A DNA stretch of 64,000 nucleotides, taken from assembly GCA_948144175.1 (NCBI GenBank), contig CANXME010000309.1, positions 930,001-994,000 of the forward strand, read 5' to 3'. The DNA comes from Closterium sp. NIES-65 (lineage: Eukaryota; Streptophyta; Zygnematophyceae; Desmidiales; Closteriaceae). The notes under the pieces are model-generated. The model was given only the letters and a program-made list of their open reading frames with translations. It did not search any database and was not told the DNA's origin. The position numbers and the translations under genes are program-made. Shown here piece by piece: positions 10,186 to 21,400 of the stretch. Numbering within the stretch: position 1 is the first letter of the stretch; each line of letters opens with the position of its first letter.

Positions 10186-10485
10186 GAAGCAAGCACACAC
10201 ACACAGTACACACACACAGTACACACACACAGCACACACACACAGTACACACACACACACAGTACACACACACACCTCATGTAAACGATGTGACTCTAGA
10301 GATTTTTCAGAAGCAAGCACACACACACAAGTTTTGAGTCGACTCAAAACTCGACTTACAGAAAACACACTCACACACAGCAGTACACACACACACACAG
10401 CAGTACACACACACACACAGCAGTACACACACACACACAGCAGTACACACACACACACAGCAGTACACACACCTCAAGTAAACGA
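10186..10485. repeat. (CA)n and CAGTACACAC repeats
   Basis: Imperfect CA microsatellite with a CAGTACACACACACACA superrepeat. It is interrupted at 10332-10349 by the perfect palindrome TTTTGAGTCGACTCAAAA (TCGA core). No gene. Confidence 0.9.
10332..10349. repeat. Palindrome, TCGA core
   Basis: TTTTGAGTCGACTCAAAA, perfect over 18 bp and over 20 bp with its outer G and C. CA-rich repeats lie on both sides. Confidence 0.95.
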
Positions 10486-10705
10486 TGCAGCTCGCGAATC
10501 TGCCTGCTGCACTCCTCTTCCTGAGACGAGTCTATTTTTGAGTGGACTCAGACATAGACTCACCCCAAGGCCTATGCCACTCAACCCAAGCAAGCACACA
10601 CACGCGCACCGCACCTCATGTAGATGGTGCAGTGCAGCTTGCGAATCTGCCTAGCGCACTCCTCCTCCTGAGACTGCATGGCAGCAAAGACCCGTCCAGC
10701 CACTG
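10486..10705 (-). repeat. Two exon-end echoes of the coiled-coil exon
   Basis: Plus-strand blocks at 10609-10700 and 10486-10530 repeat the end of the exon that closes at 10760 (GTCTTTGC-GCCATGCAGTC and AGGCAGATTCGCGAGCTGCA on minus), each followed by a GT donor. They are downstream, donor-side duplicates. A decayed palindrome (TTTTTGAGTGGACTCA) lies at about 10536-10550 between them. Confidence 0.75.
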
Positions 10706-10759
10706 CCCCCCCCAAGCCACCCAACCCAACCCAAGCAAGCACACGCACGCGCACCGCAC

Positions 10760-13700
10760 CTCATGTAACTCATGCAGCTCGCGAATCTGCCTGCCGCACT
10801 CCTCCTCCTGAGACTGCATGGCGGCAAAGACCCGTCGAGCCACTTCCTCCCCCAAGCACTTAACCATGTTGCTTCTCAAGTCCTTTACCGCTCTCTCCTC
10901 TTCAACTGCCCTCTCCTCCTCCACTGCTCCCTCCTTTTTCACTACCCTCTCCCCATCCGCTGCTCTCCTTTTCTCCTCCACTGCTCGGCTCTCCCCGCCT
11001 GTCCTCCAGTCTTCCACCTCCATTTCCTCCTTAACTCTTCTCCCCTCCTTACCTATCCTCTCCTCCTCTCTCCCTTTCACCTCCGTTCTCCCTGTCTCCT
11101 CCGCTCTCCCCTTCTCTTCATTCTCTACTCTCCCCTTCCCAGCTGTCCTCCGCTCCTCCTCGTACAACACACCACCGCCAAAACCAACAGAAGCAGCCTC
11201 ACCAGTTTCGGCGCAACCACCTGTAGCACCACCTGTAGCACCGGCTGTAGCATCTTCTGTTGCAGCACCTCTACCAGCCTCGCCGGCACCACCACCCGTA
11301 GCAGCCCCGTCTGTAGCATCACCAGCCCCATCTGTAGCATCACCAGCCCCATCTGTAGCATCACCAGCCCCATCTGTAGCATCACCAGCCCCATCTGTAG
11401 CATCACCAGCCCCATCTGTAGCATCACCAGCACCATCTGTAGCACCACCAGTCGACCCAACGCCTCCCACGCTGCCGACACCACTGCCACTTAACCCAGC
11501 TTCGTCCCTAAGCACCACCCGATCACTGCTCCTCATTGCACCTGCCTCTTCCAGGTTAAGATTCACTTGCCGCCACCACTTAGTCTCCACGCCTGCATTA
11601 TCAGCGCCAGCAGCTGTAGCATTGACGCCTGTAGCGTTCTGAGACGTCTCAAAACTCGACCACTTAGTCTCCACGCCTGCATTACCAGAGCCAGCAGCTG
11701 AAGCATTTACGCCTGTAGCACCAGCGGCTGTAGCGGCACCAGCTGTAGCGGCACCGGCTGGAGCACCGGCTGCTGCTGCCACTGATGCTGCTGTTTTCCG
11801 TGCTGGAGATACTGCTGCCGCTGCTGCTGCTGCTGCTGCTGGTGCTGCTTCAGGTGCACCTACCGAACCCCCTGCTGCCAATTCCAACTCCTTACTCCTC
11901 CCCACCGAAGCCCACCTATTCAGGAAGAAATTCGCCGGAACCTGCACCCCCTGCCCTTGCCCCTCCCCCATCCCTCCCACACCTCCCACTCCTCTCGTCC
12001 TCCTCCCCTCATCCCCCACACCCCTCACCTCCTCTGTCACCTCCTCTCTCCTTCCCCTCTTTGCCATACCCTCACGTCCCTTCCATCCCCCTTCTTCCTC
12101 ATCCACCCCCTCCTCCTTCCGTCTCTTCTCCCCACCCTCCGTCAGTCTAGACCCCCCCTGCTTTCCAAACCACTCTCCCTGCTCAGCCACTTTCCGACCC
12201 ATGCTTCCCTCCCCCTGCTTTCCAAACCCCTCTCCACCTCGCCCTCCTGATATATCCCCACCAGCACCACCAGCCTTTGAAGCAGCTTCAAACGACCTAT
12301 TCTTCTCAGGCGCCTCAAAAACCGTTCCAAACATGTGATTCTCCTTCTCCCCCTTCTGCACGGACCCACCTCCCTCTCTCCCTCCTGCACCCATCTCCCC
12401 ACCTCCAATCCCCAGCCCTAATCCTCCCCCTTTCCCAACACCTGCTCCCATTCCTGCTCCAGCTTCCTCCAATCCCCCTCTCCCCGCGCCTGACCCCGCG
12501 CTTCCCCCTCCCCCTCCCCCTCCCCCTCCCCCTGCGCCTACCCCTGCGCCTACCTCCCCGCCTCTCCCCCCTACCCCTGCTCCCACCCCCCCCAAAACCC
12601 CAGCAGCGGCTAGCCTAGCCGCTTCCAGCTGCCGTGCTGCCTCCTGCGGTCCCAGCCTCCCCTCTAGCTGCAGCCTTAAAGCCAAACCCGCAGCTTTCGA
12701 CTCCTGCGCCGCTTTTCGCGCCGACTCAAGAATCAGCGACAAATCCGTTCCTCTGGGAGCCTCAAAAGGCGCCAAATCCGTTCCTCTGGGCTCAGAAAAC
12801 ACGTTTTGGCTTTGCTGTGGCGCCTCAGAAAACGCATCCAGCTGCCGTGCTGCCTCCTGTGGTCCCAGACGCCCCTCTAACTGCAGCCTAAAAGCCAGGT
12901 GTGCTGCTTTCGCCTCTTGCGATGCTCTTGCTTCTTGAGCCGCTTTCAAACCTTGTAACTGTTCCTCCATGCTCGCCGTTTTCACGTCTCTTGGACCCAA
13001 ATCATCCGCCTTCACGTCTCTGCGAGCCGAATCCGCCGCTTTCGAATCTCTTGCTGCCAAGTCTCTCAAATGAGACTCCGCCTTGAGACGGTTCAAAAGG
13101 AGAGAATCGGCTAAAGAGGCAGGGGAGAATGGGGAGGCTGGGGAAGGAAATGGGGAAAGCGCCTGTCCTGGGGAGGGGGAGGAGGAAGGGTTGGGGGGTT
13201 GTTGCGCTGTGGTTGCTGCTGCTGCCGCCGCTGCTGCCGCCGCTGCTGCAGCAGCTGCTGCTGCTGTTGGGTCTAGGTCTGCCAAATTTCCAAAGTGCGC
13301 TGCTGCTGTTGCTGCTGCAGTTGCCGCTGCAGTTGCCGCTGCTGTTGCCGCTGCTGCTGTTGCTGCCGATGCTGCTGCTGCCGCGTTTAGGTGATTCAGA
13401 TGCGCTGCTGCGGCGGCTGCTGCCGCTGCAGCAGCTGCTGGGGAGTTAGCATAGGTGATACCTGCTGCCCCTGGTGCTCCTGCCACTCCTGCTGCCCCTG
13501 CTCCTCCTCCTGCTCCTCCTATTCCTCCTGCCCCTGCTCCTCCCATTCCTCCCGCCGCTCCTGCCGCTGCAGCCTCGCGCATGTGAGCTTCGGCAAGGAT
13601 TCGCGAGGAGAGGGACGCGATGAGCGATGCCGAGGCTCCACTCACAGGCTCGGACACGGTTCGGGAGCTACTGCGGGAAGGAACGGGACCGCAGAAAAAT

Positions 13701-16213
13701 ATTTGGGAGGGGGCAGAAAGGAAGGAAGAGGGGGAAGGGGAGGGAGGGCGGGGAGGGGGAATCGGGATGGAGGGGAAGACAGGATATATGTTCAGAGAAG
13801 TCTAGTTTTGAGGCGCCTCAAAACAGGATATATGTTGAGAGAATGATGCGTGAGATTACAGCATGAATGGGTGTGTGTGGTGCTGGTGCCATCAAAAGCA
13901 AGGGTGAAGGTGCTGAATCTGACGCAAGGCTAGGGAACAGTGCGGTACAGTACAGTACGGTACGGTACGGTAGTAACAACTTACTGCATGAACGGGTGTG
14001 TGTGATGCACTGGGAAAGCCCTTTCTCTGCCCACCTTCTCCTCCTCCCTCCTGCCCGCCCCTAGCCCAAACATTGCGCCCCTTCCGCCCTCTCCCGCCCC
14101 CAGTCGCTCCCCACTAGCATCATTCCCCCCACTACCCCGCCTCTGGTCAAATCCCCCCAAAAAACCCTTTTTCCCGCTTTCCTCCTCAAGATTCCTTCCG
14201 CCGCCCATCCCCCCTCCCCCTCCGCCTCCCCCTCCGCCCCCGCCTCCGCCTCTGCCTCCCCCAAAGGGTGACCCCTCAGTTCCCCCATCCCCCCCATAGC
14301 TGCTGTGGCGCAAACCAGAAGGCCCCAGCCCCGCGCCAGTGGCAGAAAGAGGCACGGCGCTGGGCAGATGCGCGGAAAGCGAGCTTCCCCCCGGGCTACC
14401 GCCTCCCCCAGAGCTTATAGCCGCGCCCCCAGCGCCCATTCCGCTTCCGACGGCCCCGCCAGCGCTCATCTCCGCGCTTCCCCCGCCTGCGCGCGCGCCT
14501 GATGCGAGATTAGACAGCCCGCGGGAAGAAGCCGCCCCAGCAAGACCCCCCCCTGCGGCCGATCCTAACGTTCCCCCGAACATTCCCCCTGGCGTTCCCC
14601 CTGACGCTCCCCCCGGCGCTGCGCCTAGCGCTGCGTCCAGGGCTGTTCCGCGGGACCCTGGGGTGCGCGAGCTGCTGTCGACCTCCCACGAGTTGTACCC
14701 CGCGCCGATCGCCACACTCCCGCCCCCCGGCCCCCCTGCGCCGCCAAACGCGCCAACGTCGAGATTCGATCCCCCGCCTGCTGATTCCACCTGCCGTAAG
14801 TCGTTCTACGGAGGGGAGGGCCGGGACCGCGCCCAGAAAATCAAAAAAAGGCAGCCCGCAGGAAATAAAAATGAAACGAAAAACACGTAAGCAAGCAAAC
14901 GAAAGAAGAAAAAAAGAAAAAAAAATATAGCATCCTTTGGAAAAAGGAAAGAAAAGATGTTCCATGGCTCCAACCGTCACTCCACTCACCAGGATCTGAA
15001 CCTGTCGGGTTCAAGTTTTTAAGAGCCTCAGAGCCGGACTATTTTATGCTAAACCAACGGCTTTCAGCATCACTCCGCTCACCAGGATCTGAAGCCGCCG
15101 GATGGCGAACTCGCTAAGCGACTGCATCGCTCCGCCAGTGCCGGCCCTTCCCGTACTCGCTGCGTGCGCAGCTGCCGCGGCCGCCGCCACCGCCGCCCCC
15201 CTCAACCCCCCTCCAAAGATACTCCCGAACCCCGCGCCTCCTTCGCTCGCGGTCCCTCCCCGCGTCCCCGCTGCGCCGGCCCCCAGCCCTCCGCCCAACC
15301 CCCCGCCAAGCCCTAATCCACCCGCACCAAACAAGCCACCGCCCAAACCTCCGCCCAAGCCTCCGCCGAGCCTGTGGAATCCTTCTCTACCCAAAGCTGC
15401 GCCTGCCGAAGCTGCCATCACCACGTCGAGCGGAACCCGCTCGTGTCCGCCCGGACTGCTCCCCGTCGTTCCGCTCAGGCCCCCAAGCGCTGCGCCCAGC
15501 CCGCCCAAGCTTCCGCCCGCCCCGCTCCCTCCGCCCACCACAGATCGATCTCCCCCCACGCGCATTCGATCCGCGAAATCGCTGGATAACGATCGCGACG
15601 CGGCAAGTAGCGATAGCTGCCTTCTAGCAGCGATACTTAATAGCGGATCGGACGCGGCGGCCGCTGCCGCCGCCGCCGCCGCAGCTGTCGCGAGGTTGTC
15701 AGAAAGCGGCCCCAGAGGGGCGGAGAGCGACGCGAGAGAGGAGGAAGCGACGGGGGGAGGTAAGGGGAAGAGTCCGCCGAGGCCTAGGGCTTGGAGGGCC
15801 GCGGAAGAGGTTAGGAGGCTTGAGGGGTCCTGTTGCTGAAGCTGTCGCAGCTGCTGCTGTTGCTGCTGCTGCTGTTGTTGCTGTTGCTGCTGCGACCGCT
15901 CTAGTTCCGCGTTGCGCAATTCCTGCAGGCGGAGCTTTTCCAGGTGCGCAATGCCGTGCCCGCGCTGCATCACCTTCACCTTCTTCTCCGCGCCCGCCCC
16001 CGCGGAACTCCCCCCGGCTCCCCCCGCTCCGCCGGCTCCACTGCGCCCGGCGGGACCGCTGCTCTCCGCGCCCCACGCGCCCCCGCCGCGCTCCCGCTTT
16101 GTTCCGCTCATCGATCCGCGGCCCTCTCTTTCCCCACCGTTGCGCCGACTGGAGGCCTCGCCTCCCCCGCCCGCGCGGGATCCTTCCCGCGCGGCTTTGC
16201 TGGTTACCTCCAT
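10760..16213 (-). CDS. SPOROCYTELESS/SPEAR-motif low-complexity protein (at least 1,616 aa)
   Basis: Three minus-strand exons join in phase: 16213-15083, 14790-13985 and 13670-10760, all with GT-AG sites. Exon 1 starts at an ATG and encodes, at residues 84-98, RGHGIAHLEKLRLQE after a KKVKVMQ basic stretch. This closely resembles the conserved motif of plant SPOROCYTELESS/NOZZLE and SPEAR proteins (known as EAR-type co-repressor adaptors). Poly-Gln follows, then Gly/Ala/Ser-rich sequence. Exon 3 holds Ala runs, LKAESHLRDLAARDSKAAD-type helices, duplicated modules and a C-terminal coiled coil (RQIRELHELHE). The frame is open at the exon 3 donor, so more exons follow, perhaps KQRQLLSQLQ (7924, 9897 or 10046). 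A nuclear regulatory role is inferred from the motif alone. Family SPEAR proteins are usually only a few hundred residues, so the size is odd. Several in-frame palindromes lie in exon 3. Confidence 0.55.
11300..11445. repeat. 21-bp coding minisatellite, seven copies
   Basis: CATCTGTAGCATCACCAGCCC repeats seven times (one base longer form not counted), coding DGAGDAT on the minus strand inside exon 3 of the SPEAR-motif gene. It keeps the frame. Confidence 0.85.
11637..11654. repeat. Palindrome, ACGT core, in coding sequence
   Basis: TTCTGAGACGTCTCAAAA in frame in the SPEAR-motif gene (S-F-E-T-S-Q-N). It separates two copies of a block of about 65 bp (11573-11636 and 11660-11725) that encode VETKW and ATGVNA(T/S)AAG. 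Confidence 0.9.
12276..12325. repeat. Two decayed in-frame palindromes
   Basis: TTTGAAGCAGCTTCAAA (12276-12292, odd centre) and CAGGCGCCTCAAAA (12307-12320). Coded peptides are SFEAASK and VFEAPEK, a recognisable scar of the palindrome family. Another pair near 12755-12825 codes FEAPRG and FSEAPQQ between two RGTDL copies. Confidence 0.6.
13806..13823. repeat. Palindrome, GCGC core, in an intron
   Basis: TTTTGAGGCGCCTCAAAA. The flanks ACAGGATATATGTTCAGAGA (from 13778) and ACAGGATATATGTTGAGAGA (from 13821) are two copies of one sequence, so the palindrome sits at a duplication junction in the intron between 13985 and 13670. Confidence 0.95.
13861..13895 (-). repeat. Exon-end echo of SPEAR-motif exon 2
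   Basis: The end of exon 2 (CACACACCCGTTCATGCA then GTAAGT, 13985-14010) recurs at 13861-13890 as CACACACCCATTCATGCTGT. A donor-side duplicate. Confidence 0.65.
14984..15022 (-). repeat. Exon-end echo of SPEAR-motif exon 1
   Basis: Minus-strand GGTTCAGATCCTG followed by GTGAGTGGAGTGACGG repeats the real exon end at 15083 (GGCTTCAGATCCTG then GTGAGCGGAGTGATGC). Confidence 0.7.
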
Positions 16214-17448
16214 TGCTGAGAGGACTATTAAAGTTAGCTAAATAAACCAAAAGAAAACAAAGTTTTGTAAGAGCAGCCGCTCGACCCTAAACTACATGAA
16301 CAGGAATGTGATTTTGCTAGTAAAGTGGAACGCCCTGGAGATGGATTGAGAGATCGGATCGGCGATCGCACGAAGGCGAGATAGACACATACGACGATTC
16401 GAGGAACTCCAATGACTTGATAACGGTTACGTCCTTCACCTAATTCAGTTTACTCATCTACACGAAGTTATTCCTAATGGTTTACTGGGCTTGCCCTGTG
16501 ACAAACAGCCTCCAACGCCAACAACTTCGGTACGGATTTCCGTAAGCGGCCAAGCTAAGCTAGAGATAAGGAAAACGCCATCGAGATAGGCTGACCGTAC
16601 GCTTAGGCAAGCTCTTTGATGATGTAAAGTTGATGTCAACCACAATGTCACGAGCGGGCTCCAGGTGTCATTTTCTCTCGGAAAGCTGGAAGGAATGCCT
16701 GTTGCCAAGAAAGGCATGCAGCAGAGACAAAAGCCGGGTGTTGGATTGGAAAGGAAACCCTAGATTTGACCATGGCGTTGGTTTGCTGTTCGCTGCTGTG
16801 CTGTAAAACTGGTCATTCCTCCAGCGTACCACACGTGATGGGATGAGATTCGGGCGACTAAGGCGATGCGGGTAACCAGCACTCGCGACATAATATGACA
16901 GCTGTGCAGGTCTGAGGACCACGTATTTGTCGGTGAGAAAAGATGGAGGATAGATTTGAGGGCGCGTGAATCTGACGGATGCTGCAGCAGCGACCCGACG
17001 AGTTCTAGATCCTCCTGGAAGCAACACAGCAAAGATTGCACACTGCGTCCAGTACATGAATCTACGGCAGTGATTTGTTGAACTTCTTGTGCGAAGACAG
17101 ACAGCCCCCCCCAGCCGATGATGGTGGTGCTGTTGCCAAAGACCTGTGCGCTAACATCAAAACAGTAAAATAAGACTCGCTACAGTAAATGGGCTGTTTA
17201 TGACGGCTGTACACCTGATGCTCGTTAGAGTCCCCCACACTTGGGTCTTCCTCTGGGCTTATAAGTGATTTTGGCATTTCGCCCAGTTCGTCAAGTTCGC
17301 CGAGACTGCCAGGTGCTTTTATCTGACACTGGTTGTAACACGTTTGTTTCATTCTGCACAGTACAGGGCGGACTTACTTGTTGTTTGTTGGTGGACCTGG
17401 TTACCACTGCAATTTCTTTAAAACAATGCAACCCATTACAACACATCA
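16214..17448. other. Unique, AT-richer intergenic DNA
   Basis: No minisatellite and no palindrome. It should contain the promoter and 5' UTR of the SPEAR-motif gene. One 129-codon minus frame (17057-16668, starting MYWTQCAIFAVLLPG) is non-repetitive but has no recognisable domain; I do not call it a gene. Confidence 0.5.
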
Positions 17449-17585
17449 TGTCAGAACATGTCTATAGCTTATACTGCTGTGTAGGCTGTAGTGGGGTATC
17501 CCATAGGGGGTACAACCCAGTTAGGGTTTCACATTTGTACTGCTTTCACTCATAGTTCACATCATTCCTGCTTACTCATTTCACA
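17449..17585 (+). mobile_element. Solo copia LTR, 137 bp, target duplication CATCA
   Basis: Begins TGTCAGAACATG and ends TCATTTCACA. It shares the blocks GTAGGCT(G/A)TAGTGGGGTA, a 'GGGGTAC' block and CTTACTCATTTCACA with the LTRs of the copia element at 18069-25526, but in the opposite orientation and with clear divergence. CATCA flanks it at 17444-17448 and 17586-17590, so it is a complete solo LTR left by LTR-LTR recombination. Confidence 0.85.
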
Positions 17586-18068
17586 CATCACCCATCTCAT
17601 CACAAACAACATCTCTCCCTCACACAGAACACGATCCAGCCCAACCCCGGCGATTAACAACCCACACCTGTGTAATGCAATGTTAACATTGATTACAACT
17701 ACCTGATGTCAATCTGCACGAGTCTTGCACATTTACAGCACCGTAACGAAATCAACACAAGGGGATATCAACCCCCCTCACAGCCTCATCCACTCGGCCG
17801 CATCCAGGAACCCGCCCATCACGGCGGGCGCCCCTGCTTCAATGAGCTCCTGGCGGCGTGCCGCCTGCTGAGCCAAAGTGACCCAGCGCGGGGTAGGCGC
17901 AGTCATCCACGTCGGCAGCACACGCCCACGGCGGCGAGGGGTCTCCGCCGGCGGGGTGGAGCCGACGGGCGTGGTGGGAGGTGGGGTCTGGTTCAGATTG
18001 AGCGGCGGACTTGCGCGCTCCATCCGAGCCCTGATGATGGGGTTGCGGATGTCGAACAGCGCGCAGAG

Positions 18069-18197
18069 TGTGAAATGAGTAAGCAGGAATGAGAATGACT
18101 AAGGAAAGATTGGGTACAAATACAACCCTAGAAACCCTGTACCCCATATGTGCTACCCCACTATAGCCTACAGCAACTATGTCATATAAATCTGACA
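18069..18197 (-). repeat. Copia 3' LTR (129 bp)
   Basis: Identical to 25398-25526. In element sense it runs from TGTCAGATTTATATGACA to CTTACTCATTTCACA (TG...CA). Confidence 0.95.
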
Positions 18198-18403
18198 CAC
18201 CCCCATAGGCAAAGTGGGGGAGAACAAGGGGTCACAAGACCAGTCAAGCAAAGCAAAGCACGCTCAGGGTGGATCACAAAGTCACCACACAGTCCGAGCA
18301 CAAGAGTAGGGCCAGAGGCCAGTTCACATGCAGGAGTACAGACATATATATAAAACTAGACAAACAAGAGCAGGCATATATATATGTCACAGTACAAGTG
18401 AAG

Positions 18404-21400
18404 TCAAGAGGAGAGCAAGTGAGGCAAGACAGGCACAAGACCCAGCTGGGTGCAAAAGCGCTGATGGTCACAAGGCGCGAGTGCCTTGGTGAACACATCA
18501 GCAGTGTTGGCCTCAGAGGCCACGTACGCAAGTCGCAACTGACCACGCTGCTGCAGCTCACGAGCAAGGAAGTAGCGGAGAGCAATGTGCTTCGTTCTGT
18601 GCTCCAAGCGCTGCTCTCGACACAAGGCCAGCATGGCCTTGTTGTCTACGTACAGCACTGGAGGAGAACGAGGCGGCTCTCCAAGGTCAGTCAGCAGGTA
18701 GGTGAGCCAGCGAAGCTCCTGTGCAGCCATGGCCCCGGCGTAGATCTCAGCCTCACAACTGGAGCCGAGAACCGAAGACGAGCGAGTAGACCGCCACGAG
18801 ACAGAGCCGGAACCAAGGCTGAAGGTGTAACCCTGTGACGACCGCTGCGTAGCCTGGTCGTCAGCCCAAGAAGCGTCCGCGTGGCCGGTAAGGACCACTG
18901 GACTCCGCCCTCCAAGCACTAGCCCCATGCCCGACGTACTGCACAGGTAGCGCAATACCCTCTTCGCTGCAGCCATGTGCTCCGGTCGGTGTCTCCCAGG
19001 AGCAACATAGCGTGCAAGAATGCTAAGAGGGTATGCAAGGTTAGGTCGTGTGCAGGTCATCAGGTACATGAGGCAGCCAACAAGCTCTGCATACGGACCA
19101 CTCGACTCTACGGACTCATCCGAAGGCAGAGCTGAGAGTGAGTGGCGAGTAGGCAGAGGAGTGGCCTGAGGCGAGGAGTACGTGAAGCCGAAGCGCTGAA
19201 GGACCTGCTGCACCATGTGTGACTGAGTCAAGGTAATGGTGCGGCGTGCTCTGTCCCGAGTGATCTGCAAGCCAAGGTAGCTGCGCAGTTCACCCAGGTC
19301 TGTGCACGTGTGTCTCTTCAGCAGCTCGGACTTCACGTAGGCGAGTCCAGCAGTGTCCGCTGTGGCAAAGACCAAGTCGTCGACGTACACGAGGATGTAG
19401 AACGGCGGCAGGGAAGTGTCGGTGCGAAGAAACAGCGACGGGTCAGCAGTAGAAGGAGCAAACCCAAGAGCCGCAAGCGTAGTCCTCAGTGTGTCGTGCC
19501 ACTCACGCGGTGCCTGGCGGAGACCGTAGACTGGCCGTCGGAGGCTCCACTGGGTGCCAGGAGGGAAAGTCCCAGTGAAGCCAGGTGGACGGCGAAGCCA
19601 GATCTCCTCGTGCAGGCTACCCTGTAAGAACGCAGTGCTGAAGTCGAGAGAGTGAAGCTCGTAGTCGCGCTGAGCGGCGATGTGCAGCAGCACCCGAAGA
19701 GTAGTCATCTTCGGGGTGGGAGAGAAGGTCTGAAAGTAGTCAACTCCCTGCCGCTGACTGAAGCCACGAGCAACGTACCGTGCCTTGAAGACAGGTGGAG
19801 AGCCCGGCGGCCGCTTCACCCTGAAGATCCACATGCCACTGACGATGTTCGCCCCAGGAGGGGGAACCGCGTCAACGTAGGTGCCTGTGGACTTCCAGGA
19901 AGCCATCTCTGCATCCATAGCTGCCTGCCACTGAGAGGAGTAGGGACCCTCTACGGCCTCCGCGTAAGAACGCGGAGTCGGGATGTCTAGTGCATCCGGG
20001 TCTCCCTCAGGGGCAAGCAGTACAGACGCGAGATGAGGTGAAGCAGCCGCTAGACACTGTAACTCCTCCTGTCTGTCCTCTAGGACGTCCGTGCCAAGAG
20101 CACACTCACCCCCGACGGACGGAGGACAGACAGACGCAGACTCAGCAACAAGACTAGCAGTGTAGTCGAGACGACAGCGAGCAGCAAAGTCAACGAGCTC
20201 AGCGACTAGAGCAGACGCAGCAGTGGACTCAAAAGAGGGGTCAGTGACGACAGTAGCAAGCAGACGCGTGACAGTAGGACTCGCAGCGCGAAGAGAGTCC
20301 GACTCAGGGTCGGCAAGCGCAGGAAGTGAGGACTCAGGAGGAGAAGGCAAAGGGGCACGCAGAGGAGCAGTGGACGGACGCAGAGACATCCAGTGCGTGC
20401 CAGGGACAGGAGGAGGACGCTGACGCGAACTGCGACCACTAGCGCGAGCAGCACGAACAGGCGACGCGGGACGAGACGCAGGCTCACGACGCTCAGCAAG
20501 ACCTCCAGTAGGACCAGAGTAAGGAGAGGGAGCAGGCAGTGGAGAGGAAGGCTCCAGTAGGGACTGCGACTGGACAGGTGGTGGACCCTCTACTGGAGGA
20601 GAAAGACCAAGAACCTGCTGCAGGAGCGGAACGAAGTACGGCCGAGGCCGCGCGGCAGCTCCAGACTCAGCAGGGACAGCACCAGCACCCTCAGCTACAG
20701 CACCAGCGCCACCCACACCTCCAGCGGCAGGACCAACAGCAGCAGGCTCAGCACGAACGCCCCCAGCAGCTCCAGCTCCAGGAGGACCCGCAGGTCCAGC
20801 AGCTCCGGGACCGGCAGCACCCGCACCCTCGACGGTCGAAGAAGCTCCAGCTCCAGCTCCAGCAGCACCTCCAGACTCAGCAGCACGCCTCCAGCGGCGA
20901 GCGAACCACTCGCGCAGCTCCTGTGGAGAGAGGGGCTCCCGGCAAGACGCAGCAGCAGGAGAAACCCCAGGCTCAGCAGCTCCAGACGCAGCACCCCCAG
21001 GCTCAGCAGCTCCCAGCTCAGCACCCCCAGGCTCAGCAGCTCCCGACCCAGCACCCCCAGACCCAGCACCTCCAGGCACAGCACCCCCCGGCTCAGCACC
21101 CCCAGGCTCCGCACCCTCCGCAGTAGCACCCTCAGGCCCAGCACCCCCACCAGTAGCACCCCCAGGCTCAGCACCCCCGTGCACAGCACCCCCAGAGTCA
21201 GCACCCCCAGGCTCAGCACCCGCAGCAGCACCAGAGTCACCAGTAACCTCGACCGGGTCAACGGCGTCTACCTGGGACACACCTGAGGGGGCAGGAACCT
21301 GAGGGGGGAGGGGGTCTACCGGGGGGGGAACCGGCACAAGGAAGTCCGGGGGAGGGGGGAGGGAAGGAGTGCGGTAGGGGAAGAGACGGTAGAAGGGGAC

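Noticed and set aside
16668..17057. 129-aa minus-strand gene
   Set aside because: Non-repetitive, but no domain, signal or splice context, and of a length expected by chance in this composition.
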